DNA from: PMG-095 sp037200885
GTDB taxonomy: Bacteria > Myxococcota_A > Polyangia > Polyangiales > Polyangiaceae
Reading direction: 5' to 3'
DNA length: 64,000 bases
Assembly: GCA_037200885.1 (NCBI GenBank)
Contig: JBBCIN010000002.1
Coordinates: 1,612,001-1,676,000 of the forward strand
The notes beneath the pieces were generated by a model. The model made no database searches and had not been told where the DNA came from. It saw only the letters and a program-made list of their open reading frames with translations. Each line of letters starts with the position of its first letter. The first letter of the stretch is position 1. Below are positions 28,045 to 37,108 of this stretch, one piece after another. Position numbers and translations under genes: made by a program.

Positions 28045-29052
28045 TCAACGATGGAGCTTGGCGTGGAGCTCGGCGCGAGCGAGCGCCTTGAGCCACCTCA
28101 AGGTTGGAACCGCGTTCCCAGGCCAAAGGCGTTCAGTCAGCACGAGCCAACGCGCTGGATTTTGACGTTCGCTCACGAGCCTGTCACGCCTCAATTCGAG
28201 GCACCACTCGACCAAGCGGTGGAACGTTACCTCATCGGAGAACCAGTCCAACCAGGCCTCGCGGGCGATCACACCCTTGGTTTCGGCGGTTGGCTCGAGC
28301 TCTTCTAGCAGACGAGGTACTGACGCGGCCTCTTTCTCCGGAACGATGACGGCGAACTCCGCCCAGTTCACACCCGACGGGGGGACCCAGGCGTCGGCCA
28401 GGATGACGGGCACGCAACCAACTCGCATCGCTTCGAACAGGCGCATCGAAGACGCGCCGCGACCCCGCGGGCACAGCGCGAACTTGGTGTCGGCCAAAAG
28501 ATTCGCATACTCATCGACGAATGAGGTTTTTTTGACCGGGTCGAACCAGACAGTCGTCGCAATTGGCGAGGTATCCACGCACTTGCCGCGCGAGTGACGG
28601 AGGAGCATCAGTTGCTGGCGAACGCTCGCGTTCTGCGCCGCGCCACTGAAAGAGAAGAGGAGCGCGCGCTCCGCCATCGGCTTTGCCTTCGCCTCTGGGA
28701 TGGTGATGTGGGTCGACAAATAGTGCGTTGACCGAGTACGGTTCGCGTCGTAGCGAGACCTGTCGATCGAGGCATAGAGTCCCGGCAGGTGCGCCACCGG
28801 GTTGTCGCTCGAATTGTAAACGAAGCACTTGTCCGGCATGCGTCGTACGAGCGGATGGAGGCGAAGGCGCGTCGCGAATGGGCCGATGCCTTGATCGGTC
28901 TCGACGAACAGGATGAGATCGGCGGCATGCGGGTCATCGGTGACCGTGTGCGTTCCGAAGCGATCGAGACTCGCGCATTGCCGAACTCTCTGCAGTGCCG
29001 AAACGGCTAAGCCGGAGCGTTCAGCGGCCGCGGTCGTCAAGTAAACGCGCAT
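28045..29052 (-). CDS. Exostosin-family (GT47-like) glycosyltransferase
   Basis: A 335-residue protein with the exostosin-type core: KCFVYNSSDNP in the N-terminal half, LLFSFSGAAQN, and the donor-binding region KFALCPRGRGASSMRLFEAM followed by VGCVPVILADAWVPP. It has no membrane segment or signal peptide. Bacterial exostosin-like proteins are found in polysaccharide loci, but the sugar and acceptor cannot be told. The 290-base gap upstream (29053-29342) separates it from the divergent GT2 gene and must hold both promoters. Confidence 0.82.
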   Translation of the reverse strand: MRVYLTTAAAERSGLAVSALQRVRQCASLDRFGTHTVTDDPHAADLILFVETDQGIGPFATRLRLHPLVRRMPDKCFVYNSSDNPVAHLPGLYASIDRSRYDANRTRSTHYLSTHITIPEAKAKPMAERALLFSFSGAAQNASVRQQLMLLRHSRGKCVDTSPIATTVWFDPVKKTSFVDEYANLLADTKFALCPRGRGASSMRLFEAMRVGCVPVILADAWVPPSGVNWAEFAVIVPEKEAASVPRLLEELEPTAETKGVIAREAWLDWFSDEVTFHRLVEWCLELRRDRLVSERQNPARWLVLTERLWPGNAVPTLRWLKALARAELHAKLHR

Positions 29053-29342
29053 GCAGAATCTCTCGGATAATAGGCGCCCGCTACAAAGTCCAGCCGCCGG
29101 CCAGCCGCTAGTCGACCGGCCGTGGCGATTTTGCGGGCGACGGCACGGCCGATCTGGCAGTTGCGTTGTGAGTGCAACCGAGATCGGAGAGCAAACCCGT
29201 CGCAGCGGGTGCTCCGGCTAGGCTCCATTCTTCGCGTTGCGGGAGGGTCGAGAGAACTGGATTCGCTTGTTTCTGGTTAGATGGCGCGCTATCTGCGTAG
29301 CACGGCAAACTGGCGGTGAATGCCAGCCCTTGGAGGAGCCGG

Positions 29343-30587
29343 ATGCTTATTCTAACTCAGCCCACGGAGCTCAATTTGGTTGGTACGGGCGTTTCTTCTG
29401 CTCCGGGAACCGGATCCACTCCTGCCCCGCCCGAGTGCGAGCTCAGCGTGGTAATGCCGTGTCTGAACGAGGCGGACACGATCGAGGTGTGCATCTCCAA
29501 AGCGCTGCGCGCGATCAAGACGGCTGGCATCGACGCCGAGGTGATCGTCGCCGACAACGGTAGCACCGACGGTTCGCAGGGCCTTGCCGAAAAGCTAGGC
29601 GCACGTGTCGTGCACGTGCAAGCCAAGGGCTACGGGAGCGCCCTCATGGGCGGCATCGCGGCGGCCCGAGGCCGGTACGTGATCATGGGCGATGCCGACG
29701 ACAGCTACGATTTCCTCGAGCTTTCGAAATTCGTGCAGGAGCTTCGCCGCGGGTTCGAGGTCGTCCAGGGGTGCAGACTCCCGTCCGGCGGTGGCACCGT
29801 TTTGCCCGGTGCCATGCCCTTCCTACATCGCTGGTGGGGCAACCCGATGTTCTCGATCATGGCGCGCAAGATGTTTCGCGCGCCCATCCACGACATCTAC
29901 TGCGGCATGCGTGGCTTCAGCAAGCGAGCTTATCTGAGCCTCGATCAGCGCTGCACGGGCATGGAATTCGCGACCGAAATGATCATCAAGGCGAGCCGCT
30001 ACGGTTTGAAAATCGGCGAGGTTCCGATCACTTTGCACCCGGACGGGCGGAAGGCGCACGCGCCGCATTTGAAGACTTTTCGCGATGGCTGGCGAACCTT
30101 GCGCTTCTTCTTGATGTGTAGCCCGCGCTGGCTGTTCCTGTGGCCTGGGGTGGTGTCGTTCGGCCTCGGCCTGGTTGGGTATGCCCTGGCCATGCCCGGC
30201 GCTGCGATTGGGCGAGCAACGCTCGACGCCCATACACTGCTCGTTGCGAGCTTGGCACTCCTGATTGGACAGCAATCGATCCTATTTGCGATGTTCGCGA
30301 AGATGTTCACGGTCAATGAAGGGCTACTTCCGGCCGATTCACGGTTGAGCCGGTTCTTCGAGCTCTTCACCTTGGAGAAGGGGTTGACCCTGGGCGCGGT
30401 GGCTGCCGTTTTTGGCGGCGTGCTTCTGCTGATCGCATTCAATCTGTGGCAAAGCAATTCGTTCGGCCAGCTCAACTACGGACAAACGATGCGACTCGTC
30501 ATCCCCGGTGTGACCCTGATCGCGCTCGGCATTCAGACAATTCTTGGTAGCTTCATGATCAGCATCATGGCGATACGCCGCACATGA
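29343..30587 (+). CDS. Membrane-bound glycosyltransferase family 2
   Basis: A protein of about 414 residues with an N-terminal GT2 domain and a C-terminal membrane domain. The donor-binding parts are LSVVMPCLNEADTIEVCI, VIVADNGSTDGSQ and the metal-binding MGDADDSYDF. IHDIYCGMRGFSKRAYL and MEFATEMIIKASRYGLKIGE are typical of DPM/dolichyl-phosphate-glucose synthase-like enzymes. Four hydrophobic segments follow. It likely makes a polyprenyl-phosphate sugar used by GT-C enzymes. The ATG at 29343 was chosen because GGAGG lies six bases upstream. It overlaps the next methyltransferase gene by four bases. Confidence 0.9.
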   Translation: MLILTQPTELNLVGTGVSSAPGTGSTPAPPECELSVVMPCLNEADTIEVCISKALRAIKTAGIDAEVIVADNGSTDGSQGLAEKLGARVVHVQAKGYGSALMGGIAAARGRYVIMGDADDSYDFLELSKFVQELRRGFEVVQGCRLPSGGGTVLPGAMPFLHRWWGNPMFSIMARKMFRAPIHDIYCGMRGFSKRAYLSLDQRCTGMEFATEMIIKASRYGLKIGEVPITLHPDGRKAHAPHLKTFRDGWRTLRFFLMCSPRWLFLWPGVVSFGLGLVGYALAMPGAAIGRATLDAHTLLVASLALLIGQQSILFAMFAKMFTVNEGLLPADSRLSRFFELFTLEKGLTLGAVAAVFGGVLLLIAFNLWQSNSFGQLNYGQTMRLVIPGVTLIALGIQTILGSFMISIMAIRRT

Positions 30588-31279
30588 GCGGCCCAGATAC
30601 AACAGAGCCCGTCGACTTCGACGCTTTTGCTGGCGACTACGATGCTGCCCTCGATCGAGGCATCTCGCTCTCGGGAGAGAGTAAGGATTTCTTTGCCCGT
30701 CGGCGAGTCGAGTGGCTACACGAATCGCTGCGCGGTGCCCGACCGGAACGCGTATTGGATTACGGTTGCGGAACTGGTTCGACCGCACCCCTCCTGCGGA
30801 GTGTCCTCGGTGCGACGAGCGTGATCGGCGTGGACAGATCCAGCGAAGAAATTGCACTGGCGAGGCGGATTCCCGGCACTGGGCTCAGTTTTCTCACGCT
30901 CGATGAGTTCACGCCGGAAGGCGATGTCGATGTCGTTTACTGCAACGGGGTCTTTCATCACGTCCCGCCGACCGAACGTGCCAGGGCAATCGATCAGATT
31001 CGAGACTCGCTGAAACCCGGTGGAATTTTTTCTTTCTGGGAAAACAACCCCTGGAATCCCGGCACGCGGCTGGTCATGAGTCGTATCCCCTTTGATCGCG
31101 ATGCCATTCTCGTCTCGGCGGGCGAGACGCGCAGGCTGGCTCGAGCCGGTGGCTTCGAAGTCTTAGCCACCCATTTCCTGTTCGTCTTCCCGAACACGCT
31201 TCGAGCGTTGCGAAGGCTCGAGCGGCCTCTCGCGTCGCTGCCGCTGGGTGCCCAATACCAAGTACTCTGCCGAAAATGA
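30584..31279 (+). CDS. Class I SAM-dependent methyltransferase
   Basis: A 231-residue methyltransferase. Motif I is VLDYGCGTGSTAPLLRS, with the acidic residue in IGVDRSSEEI, then DVVYCNGVFHHVPP and LKPGGIFSFWENNPWNPG. Its start overlaps the GT2 stop (ATGA), so the two are co-translated and may act on the same glycan or lipid intermediate. It converges with the GT-C-like gene, with only four bases between the two stops. Confidence 0.87.
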   Translation: MSGPDTTEPVDFDAFAGDYDAALDRGISLSGESKDFFARRRVEWLHESLRGARPERVLDYGCGTGSTAPLLRSVLGATSVIGVDRSSEEIALARRIPGTGLSFLTLDEFTPEGDVDVVYCNGVFHHVPPTERARAIDQIRDSLKPGGIFSFWENNPWNPGTRLVMSRIPFDRDAILVSAGETRRLARAGGFEVLATHFLFVFPNTLRALRRLERPLASLPLGAQYQVLCRK

Positions 31280-31283
31280 GCCT

Positions 31284-32858
31284 CTAGTGCTCTGACGCCA
31301 GTGCGACCGCTGCGATATTGGCGGAGTCGGGTAGCCGACGATAGAAGAACCCGAGCGCACCCAATGCAGCGCCCAGCACCAACATGCAGATTGCGAACGC
31401 GGCCGCAGGGCTGAGCACGTGGGCACGGTAGGCAGCGCGCACTGGCCACCAATAGACGCTATTGAAATCCGAAGTTTCCAGCGGGGAAATTCCGCCTGGA
31501 GCCTGCCCCGCTTGCGTCAACTCGATGACCGGCAGATCACGCGACGAGATCGTATTGCCGATCGCTCTGAGCGCCCAGGGCCCGCGTAGGCACAGCGCCG
31601 AGCAATCGCACGACCACGGAGTGCACGCGCCAGGATGCTCGAGGTTTCGAGTGACGTACACGTAGTCTTCGGAGGAAGAGGGCAATAGCGTAGAGCAGAA
31701 TTGTATCAGGAACGAGATCGCGATCACGACTCGCCAACGCTGGCCCGAGGCAAACACCGAGGCAAACGCCGGGGCGAGCAAAACGATCAACGCGACGAGG
31801 TAGCGGGGTGCCCAGGCAGGTCCCGCGTTCCAATACGAAAAACAACCGATGAACAACCAGGTGAAAAGCCACGCCGCGAGCGTTGCTTTCCAGAGGAGAG
31901 TTTCGGTCCGGTTTTTCCGCAACTTGCTCAATCCGAAGAGAATCAGAAGCGAGGGGCAAAACCAGAGCAGGCCGCGGTAGGGGCTCAACGCCAAAGCAGC
32001 GATGTGATTCGGTGCCTGGTCGAACGTGAAAAACGGTGGCAACGGGTGGGTCTTGAAATACAGACCATAGCCGGTCTCGAAAGGGCGACCGAAGCGGTAG
32101 ATGTTGTAGCCACACACCGCTCCGACCACGGTGCTGCCGATTGCCGCGCTGATCGCCAGTTGTTGCCACCAAGCACGCCATTCAGTGCGCCGTTGCCAGA
32201 GGAACAGGACTACAGGGATCAAAATGATCGCTAGCGTTGGTACATATGACCAGCGGGTAGCGAAGATGATGCCGGCGGCCAGCGCGATCAGCTTCAGGCC
32301 CGCAAAGCGCCCGACGAAGAGCTGCCCCATGCCCCACAAATAAAAAGCAAAAGCCAAGCCGATGATATTCTCCTCTTGGCCGGATCTCCCGTAGTGCCAC
32401 ATGGGCGTCGCCAACCCGATCAGCGCCACTGTGCAAAAAGCGGCGCGTTCGCTGAAGCGTAGGCTCCGCAACGCACGGAACAGGACTGCCAATGAAAGCG
32501 CGGATATCATCGGGATGATGACGACTCCGAACGCTAGCTTGAACAGTGGGTCAGAGTTGCCGTGCGCAACCCGACGGACGATTGCGACGATCGGCGTCAT
32601 CAATACAGACTGAAACGGGCCATAAATGGAGTAATTGCGACCATCGCGACCCGGCACGTCGACCGGGCCAGGGCCCGAAGAAAGGGCGCCGCCATTCCCA
32701 TCGAGCCACGATTGCGCCGTTCGGTATCGGGTTTCGCCGTCCGTTACCTCGAGTCCCCCCGAGGACGTGATCGCGTAGATAACGAGGAAAGTGAGGAATA
32801 TCTGGACGGCAACCGAAGACAAAACCGTCGGAAAGCGAAAACGTTGACTCGAATTCAT
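31284..32858 (-). CDS. Multi-spanning membrane protein, GT-C glycosyltransferase-like
   Basis: About 524 residues with some ten hydrophobic helices. The first helix (VQIFLTFLVIYAITSSGG) is followed by an outside loop with GLEVTDGETRYRTAQSWLDG, which has the acidic layout of the first loop of GT-C enzymes (GT39/PMT-like). Later loops hold GYGLYFKTHPLPP and NIYRFGRPFETGYG, a pattern I associate with uncharacterised mannosyltransferase-like proteins. These use polyprenyl-phosphate sugars, which would fit the nearby GT2. The ATG at 32858 starts the recognisable part; a frame to 32966 adds residues without membrane character. Family assignment is tentative. Confidence 0.7.
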   Translation of the reverse strand: MNSSQRFRFPTVLSSVAVQIFLTFLVIYAITSSGGLEVTDGETRYRTAQSWLDGNGGALSSGPGPVDVPGRDGRNYSIYGPFQSVLMTPIVAIVRRVAHGNSDPLFKLAFGVVIIPMISALSLAVLFRALRSLRFSERAAFCTVALIGLATPMWHYGRSGQEENIIGLAFAFYLWGMGQLFVGRFAGLKLIALAAGIIFATRWSYVPTLAIILIPVVLFLWQRRTEWRAWWQQLAISAAIGSTVVGAVCGYNIYRFGRPFETGYGLYFKTHPLPPFFTFDQAPNHIAALALSPYRGLLWFCPSLLILFGLSKLRKNRTETLLWKATLAAWLFTWLFIGCFSYWNAGPAWAPRYLVALIVLLAPAFASVFASGQRWRVVIAISFLIQFCSTLLPSSSEDYVYVTRNLEHPGACTPWSCDCSALCLRGPWALRAIGNTISSRDLPVIELTQAGQAPGGISPLETSDFNSVYWWPVRAAYRAHVLSPAAAFAICMLVLGAALGALGFFYRRLPDSANIAAVALASEH

Positions 32859-33012
32859 GGCTGCGGGGCTGATGATACCCGAAAAGGATCGCATCCCGCA
32901 GCCGAGTTTCTGATTCGGGGCGGCGGTCCAATGTGCGCTCGCCTGGCCATCGAGCGCGAACTGCAATGAGCGCAGACCACTTCGATCCGCGCGCGTGGAA
33001 CCCGACCCGCGG

Positions 33013-34464
33013 TCAGGGGACGACGATCAAAATCGGCCAGGGGTGAGCGAAGTTCGGATTGATTGGATCGATCGAATCGATCGTGAATCGATACTCCGAT
33101 TGTCCATTGCTGACCGGAGGATTCGAGGGGATGGTGACCACTGCCGTCAGCTCGTCTCCGTTGTTCACCGTCGTCTTGCTCAGCACTGCCTGGCCGTCGA
33201 AGTCACTATAGGGCACTAATCCCCAATTGATGCCGAGCGACCAGTCCGGCGTAGGTAGGTTCGACCACGCTCGCGCGTGGATGGTCAGCGTTGCACCTGG
33301 CTGTGCGTGATAGATCGTTTGCTCCGCGGAGACGGAGAAGAAAGGATGTTTCGGGTCGCTCGGCTGACAGGGGTTTTTGCCCGCTTGCGCGGCCGAGTTG
33401 GACCAAATGTCCTGCACCGTGACGCCCTCGATGACATCGTACGACTGGTTCAAGCAAAGATCGGCGATTTCCCAGCCAGTCAGCATCAGCCAGGCTTCCA
33501 GCGGTCCGCTGGCGTTGTCCATTTGCCACGCCGGGTTGGTCCTACCGAAGGGGTCCGTCGCCGCCTCGATGATTTCGTGAGAAGCCACGTCGGTGGCGAT
33601 CATCAGTTCGTCGCCGGCTGAGAAGGAGCAGCGCGGAATGACGACGAACGGTACCTCCCCGGTGAACGCGGCGTTGGCGACCAGCGCTGAATCGTGGAGG
33701 CCTGCAAATGCGGAGCAACTCGGTGAGCCGTCGATCGTGATCGTCGTGCCGGCCGGATAGTAGAACACGAACACCGTGTGCGCCGTGGGCTTCGCAAGGA
33801 AGCCGCCAGCGATCTGAGCGTCGAGCCAGCTCCGGATCTGTACGACCGAGATCGGCGAGGCGGGAACACTCGCGAATTGCACGGCGGGCAGACGCGTCCC
33901 CGCAAGCACGCCGTAGTCGGCGCCAACCGTCTTCCAATAGGTGCTACCGACGAGCCATGTGTTGAAGCTTTCGAGCTCGGCGAACAGCGGATCGGCCCCG
34001 AAATAGACGGGCACCAGCTCGATCTTCTGAATCACCGGTCCGCCGTGCGCGGTGACGAGCGGGAATGGCGCGTGCGGAGCTGGCACGAAGCCATCCGCGG
34101 CGCCGCTCGCTCCTGCGTCGGAAAAGGGATCTGTCAATGCACCGGCTGCACCGCCGCTGCCGGCGGCCGCTTCGCCAGCTGCGCCGGCGTTGGACGCTTC
34201 GGCCGCGTTGGACGCTCCGGCCGCGTTGGAGGACGTGGCGCCCGCGGTGACGTCCTCTGTGCCAGCGTAGCTAGCCGCCGCGTCGGCGCCTGAGTCGCTG
34301 CCGGCCATCTGGCCGTCGGTAGGGGGCACAAGCGCAGGAGTGTCGGTGCCGAGTCCACTACAGGCCACAACGAACTGCAGCGCCGCAGCGAGCGTCACCA
34401 GGCATCTGAGCAAGCCGGAAGGGTACGAGCGCTGACCGGCGACTGGCACGCGGCGTCTTGCCAT
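33013..34464 (-). CDS. Lipoprotein with HEIIEAATDP motif, function unknown
   Basis: About 483 residues. The N-terminus is a lipoprotein signal peptide: Arg-rich start, hydrophobic LVTLAAALQFVV and lipobox VVAC with Cys35. It is followed by about 80 Ala/Gly/Ser-rich linker residues. The folded part starts near residue 115 and includes PVIQKIELVPVYFGADPLF, then ATDVASHEIIEAATDPFGRTNPAW with His296. H-E-I-x-E-A-x-T-D-P recurs in secreted proteins of bacteria and fungi and resembles a metal-binding helix, but it is not a classic HExxH. A C-terminal Ig-like part may follow (PGATLTIHARAW). It is divergent from the HprK-like gene with 130 bases between. Confidence 0.72.
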   Translation of the reverse strand: MARRRVPVAGQRSYPSGLLRCLVTLAAALQFVVACSGLGTDTPALVPPTDGQMAGSDSGADAAASYAGTEDVTAGATSSNAAGASNAAEASNAGAAGEAAAGSGGAAGALTDPFSDAGASGAADGFVPAPHAPFPLVTAHGGPVIQKIELVPVYFGADPLFAELESFNTWLVGSTYWKTVGADYGVLAGTRLPAVQFASVPASPISVVQIRSWLDAQIAGGFLAKPTAHTVFVFYYPAGTTITIDGSPSCSAFAGLHDSALVANAAFTGEVPFVVIPRCSFSAGDELMIATDVASHEIIEAATDPFGRTNPAWQMDNASGPLEAWLMLTGWEIADLCLNQSYDVIEGVTVQDIWSNSAAQAGKNPCQPSDPKHPFFSVSAEQTIYHAQPGATLTIHARAWSNLPTPDWSLGINWGLVPYSDFDGQAVLSKTTVNNGDELTAVVTIPSNPPVSNGQSEYRFTIDSIDPINPNFAHPWPILIVVP

Positions 34465-34594
34465 GAGCCGCCCATATATCACGCCCGACAAAACCCGGTA
34501 TCGCGATGGGCGAAAGCGCGGGTGGGGTCACCGAGTTGTGAGTATTTCCGGAGAAGGTGCGGCCCGGCCCCGTGCTAGCCTTGTCCGCTAAGAG

Positions 34595-35494
34595 ATGGGA
34601 TTCCGCACTGATGAGCACGGCAACCGTGGCACGCTCACGAACGATCTGTTCGTCGTGGTGCGGTCGCCGCTGGCGCCGGTCGCCGAATTCCTGGCCAGTA
34701 CGGGTCGCTTCGACCTCGCTCCTGGCGCCGTTGCGGCGGAAGTAGTGGTGACTGCTGATCCTGCCGCACCCCAGAAGCGGTTCGTCCTCGACGAGTACTA
34801 CACCCGCATCGTGTGGCACAGCGCAACACATGCCGAGGTGGCGACGAACGGCGCTACGGGCTCAATCGATTGGTCTGGCCGCGCCGAAGATGTGGCCCAA
34901 GCCGAGCTTCGGATCTTCCCCGAGGGTGCGCCGGAGAGTTTGGGCTTTTTCCTGCGACTGTTGGCGTCGTTGCTCCTGCCGTCGCGGCGGGGCGTCCTGA
35001 TCCATGCGAGCGGAGTGATACACCAGGGCCACGGGCTGATCTTTCTGGGTGAATCGGGTGCGGGTAAAACCACTACGGCTCGTCGCGCAGGGCGCGAAGG
35101 CGCGTTGCGGATCGCCGACGACCTTGCCATTGTTCGCATTCAGAGCGACGAGAGGATTAGCGTGGAAGCTTGCTGTTTCGATCGGGGAGGGCGTCTGCCG
35201 GGTCGTGCGGGCATGTCCTGGCCGCTCCGAGCGGCCTATGACGTCCGGAAGGGGGCGACCCGGATGGAGGATATCGGTGCCTTGGGCAACCCGTTAACGA
35301 CCTGGTGCGCGGCCATCATCAGCTCGACAGGTCCGCCTGGATCGCTGAACGCACTCTTGTCGTTGGTTGCTACTCTCAGCCTTACCCTGCCGCCCCGCGC
35401 TTTCTACGTGAGTCCCGCAGGACCCGTTCTGCCCGTCCTGACTTTGCCCACGCATCACGAGCAGTTTTTGCATGCCTCGCCAAATAGCCGATGA
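34595..35494 (+). CDS. HprK-like P-loop kinase
   Basis: A 299-residue protein whose C-terminal half resembles HPr serine kinase. GVLIHASGVIHQGHGLIFLG is followed by the Walker A loop GESGAGKTT at 152-160 and the acidic RIADDLAIVR. Classical HprK has a C-terminal part that binds HPr, which is not recognisable here. HprK-related kinases are known in lasso peptide and related modified-peptide clusters, where some phosphorylate the peptide. Next to a PqqD-like protein, a radical SAM enzyme and a small peptide, a role in peptide or protein modification is the best guess. The ATG overlaps nothing upstream. Its end overlaps the PqqD gene by 23 bases. Confidence 0.8.
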   Translation: MGFRTDEHGNRGTLTNDLFVVVRSPLAPVAEFLASTGRFDLAPGAVAAEVVVTADPAAPQKRFVLDEYYTRIVWHSATHAEVATNGATGSIDWSGRAEDVAQAELRIFPEGAPESLGFFLRLLASLLLPSRRGVLIHASGVIHQGHGLIFLGESGAGKTTTARRAGREGALRIADDLAIVRIQSDERISVEACCFDRGGRLPGRAGMSWPLRAAYDVRKGATRMEDIGALGNPLTTWCAAIISSTGPPGSLNALLSLVATLSLTLPPRAFYVSPAGPVLPVLTLPTHHEQFLHASPNSR

Positions 35495-35762
35495 AACAAT
35501 CATTCGGCGCACGCCCAGCGCGCTGTGGCGACCGTTCGATCAAGAGACAGCGGTCATCCTGCCAACCGCGAGCGCAGTCCGCGTCCTCAACGAAGTGGGC
35601 GCACGCGTTTGGCAGCTCGCGGATGGCCGGACTTTTGGGGAGATCATTAATACCTTGATGAACGAGTACGATGTCGAGCGCACCCAACTCCAGTTGGATG
35701 CAGAAGCGTTTCTTTCCGAGCTGTACAACCGGGGGCTTCTAGAAGACCCCGCAGAGAAGTGA
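35472..35762 (+). CDS. PqqD-like peptide recognition protein
   Basis: A 96-residue protein with the PqqD (RRE) fold pattern: an N-terminal strand region (IIRRTPSALWRPFDQETAVIL), then VRVLNEVGARVWQLADGRTFGEIINTL and the winged-helix part ending in FLSELYNRGLLE. PqqD proteins bind leader sequences of ribosomal peptides and hand them to modifying enzymes, often a radical SAM protein. The next gene is exactly that and starts on the base after this stop, and the gene also overlaps the kinase end by 23 bases. The likely partner is the leader of the 53-residue peptide at 41005. Confidence 0.88.
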   Translation: MPRQIADETIIRRTPSALWRPFDQETAVILPTASAVRVLNEVGARVWQLADGRTFGEIINTLMNEYDVERTQLQLDAEAFLSELYNRGLLEDPAEK

Positions 35763-37049
35763 ATGGAGCCGCTCGAACCCGGAGATTCCGCCGAAGCAGT
35801 CCTGCTCGCGCTGGGCGCAGGGGCATCGAACACTCCCATTTGGCTGCACTTGCTGGTTGCGGATCGCTGCAATCACACTTGCCTACATTGCTACCAGGTG
35901 CAGGGGCTCAAAGGGGAGCTGTCGCGTGAGCAGATCGAAAACCTGCTGCGTGAGTTTCGGGCAACCGGGGGATTCGTCGTCAGCTTCAGTGGCGGTGAAG
36001 CGACCCTCCGCAATGACCTGATTCCGCTGCTCGCCTACGCCCACGAGCTCGGTCTAGCTACGGTCCTCTACACCAACGGCTTCTCGATGACGGAGGAGCT
36101 AGCCAGTGCCCTCGCGGCGTGCCACGTGTGGCGGGTCGACATCAGCGTTTACTCGCACCGTGCGGAGGAGCACGACGCCGTGACACGCGTGCCCGGTTCG
36201 TGGGCCAAGACGACGCAGGGCATTCGTTGGCTCCGCGAAAAACGCATCAACGTGGTCGTCAAATTCACCCCGACCGCGCCTTCGACGGCCAGCGCGCAGC
36301 AGCTCGCAGATCTTGCGCAAGAGCTCGACGCGCACTTGCTCGTCGGCGAGCTGGTGACCGCGGGTGAGGGAGGCCGTTCCGAACCGACGAAGGCCAGACG
36401 TCAGCCTGGAGATGCGATCGCAGACCTTGGAGCGTCGGAGCTCCAATTGACGAACCCGTTGGAAGGGAAGCCCTGCGGAGCAGGTAACCTGATGAGTGTT
36501 CGTTCCGACGGACAAGTGCAGCCGTGCGCGCAGCTCAACACTCCTATGGGCCGCGTTGGTGATGACGCCACGGGACTCGCCCAGGCCGCACAATCTGACG
36601 TAGCGCAATTTTTTCGCCAAGTGACCTGGGCAGATTTCCCGGGATGTCGCGAGTGCGACCTACGAGTACATTGTCGGCGTTGTTTTGCTTCCGCCGCAGC
36701 CGAGGTGGGAGACCTATTAGCGCCATATCGCGGGGCATGTGAGCTTGCTGTTGCGCGCTACGAGAGATTTTCCGGTAAGCCAGCGGTGATCGCGCCGGAC
36801 GACGTGGCACCTGATCGAGATCATCTGGTCGGCCCTTTTCGGCTCGACGCGAACGGACAATTGCGGTTGGCAAAAGTGCAATACACCGCTTACGATCAGG
36901 CGTTGGCCGACCGTTTCCGGTGGCTGCGCCCATCGCGCGAGACCATGCAATCAGCGGCGTGCAGTGTCGACCCCGCCCTTCAAGAGCGTGGCCTGGTCCA
37001 ACTGCGACGGCCGGAGCGAAGCGGATACGCAAGTAGTACAAAACGGTGA
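35763..37049 (+). CDS. Radical SAM enzyme with SPASM-like C-terminus
   Basis: A 428-residue radical SAM protein. The cluster motif is C36-x3-C40-x2-C43 in VADRCNHTCLHCYQ, and the SAM-binding region has FSGGEATLRNDLIPLL. The C-terminal half carries a Cys set typical of SPASM/twitch domains: GKPCGAG, QVQPCAQ, PGCRECDLRVHCRRC and GACELA, enough for auxiliary Fe-S clusters. Enzymes of this class install C-S, C-C or C-O links, epimerise residues or decarboxylate in ribosomal peptides and proteins. Immediate coupling to a PqqD-like gene supports a peptide substrate. The reaction cannot be deduced from the sequence. Confidence 0.9.
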   Translation: MEPLEPGDSAEAVLLALGAGASNTPIWLHLLVADRCNHTCLHCYQVQGLKGELSREQIENLLREFRATGGFVVSFSGGEATLRNDLIPLLAYAHELGLATVLYTNGFSMTEELASALAACHVWRVDISVYSHRAEEHDAVTRVPGSWAKTTQGIRWLREKRINVVVKFTPTAPSTASAQQLADLAQELDAHLLVGELVTAGEGGRSEPTKARRQPGDAIADLGASELQLTNPLEGKPCGAGNLMSVRSDGQVQPCAQLNTPMGRVGDDATGLAQAAQSDVAQFFRQVTWADFPGCRECDLRVHCRRCFASAAAEVGDLLAPYRGACELAVARYERFSGKPAVIAPDDVAPDRDHLVGPFRLDANGQLRLAKVQYTAYDQALADRFRWLRPSRETMQSAACSVDPALQERGLVQLRRPERSGYASSTKR

Positions 37050-37108
37050 TACTTTCCAAAGAAGGTACTGGACGCGCGCGGGACGATCGGCCGAGCGTCG
37101 GAGGGATT

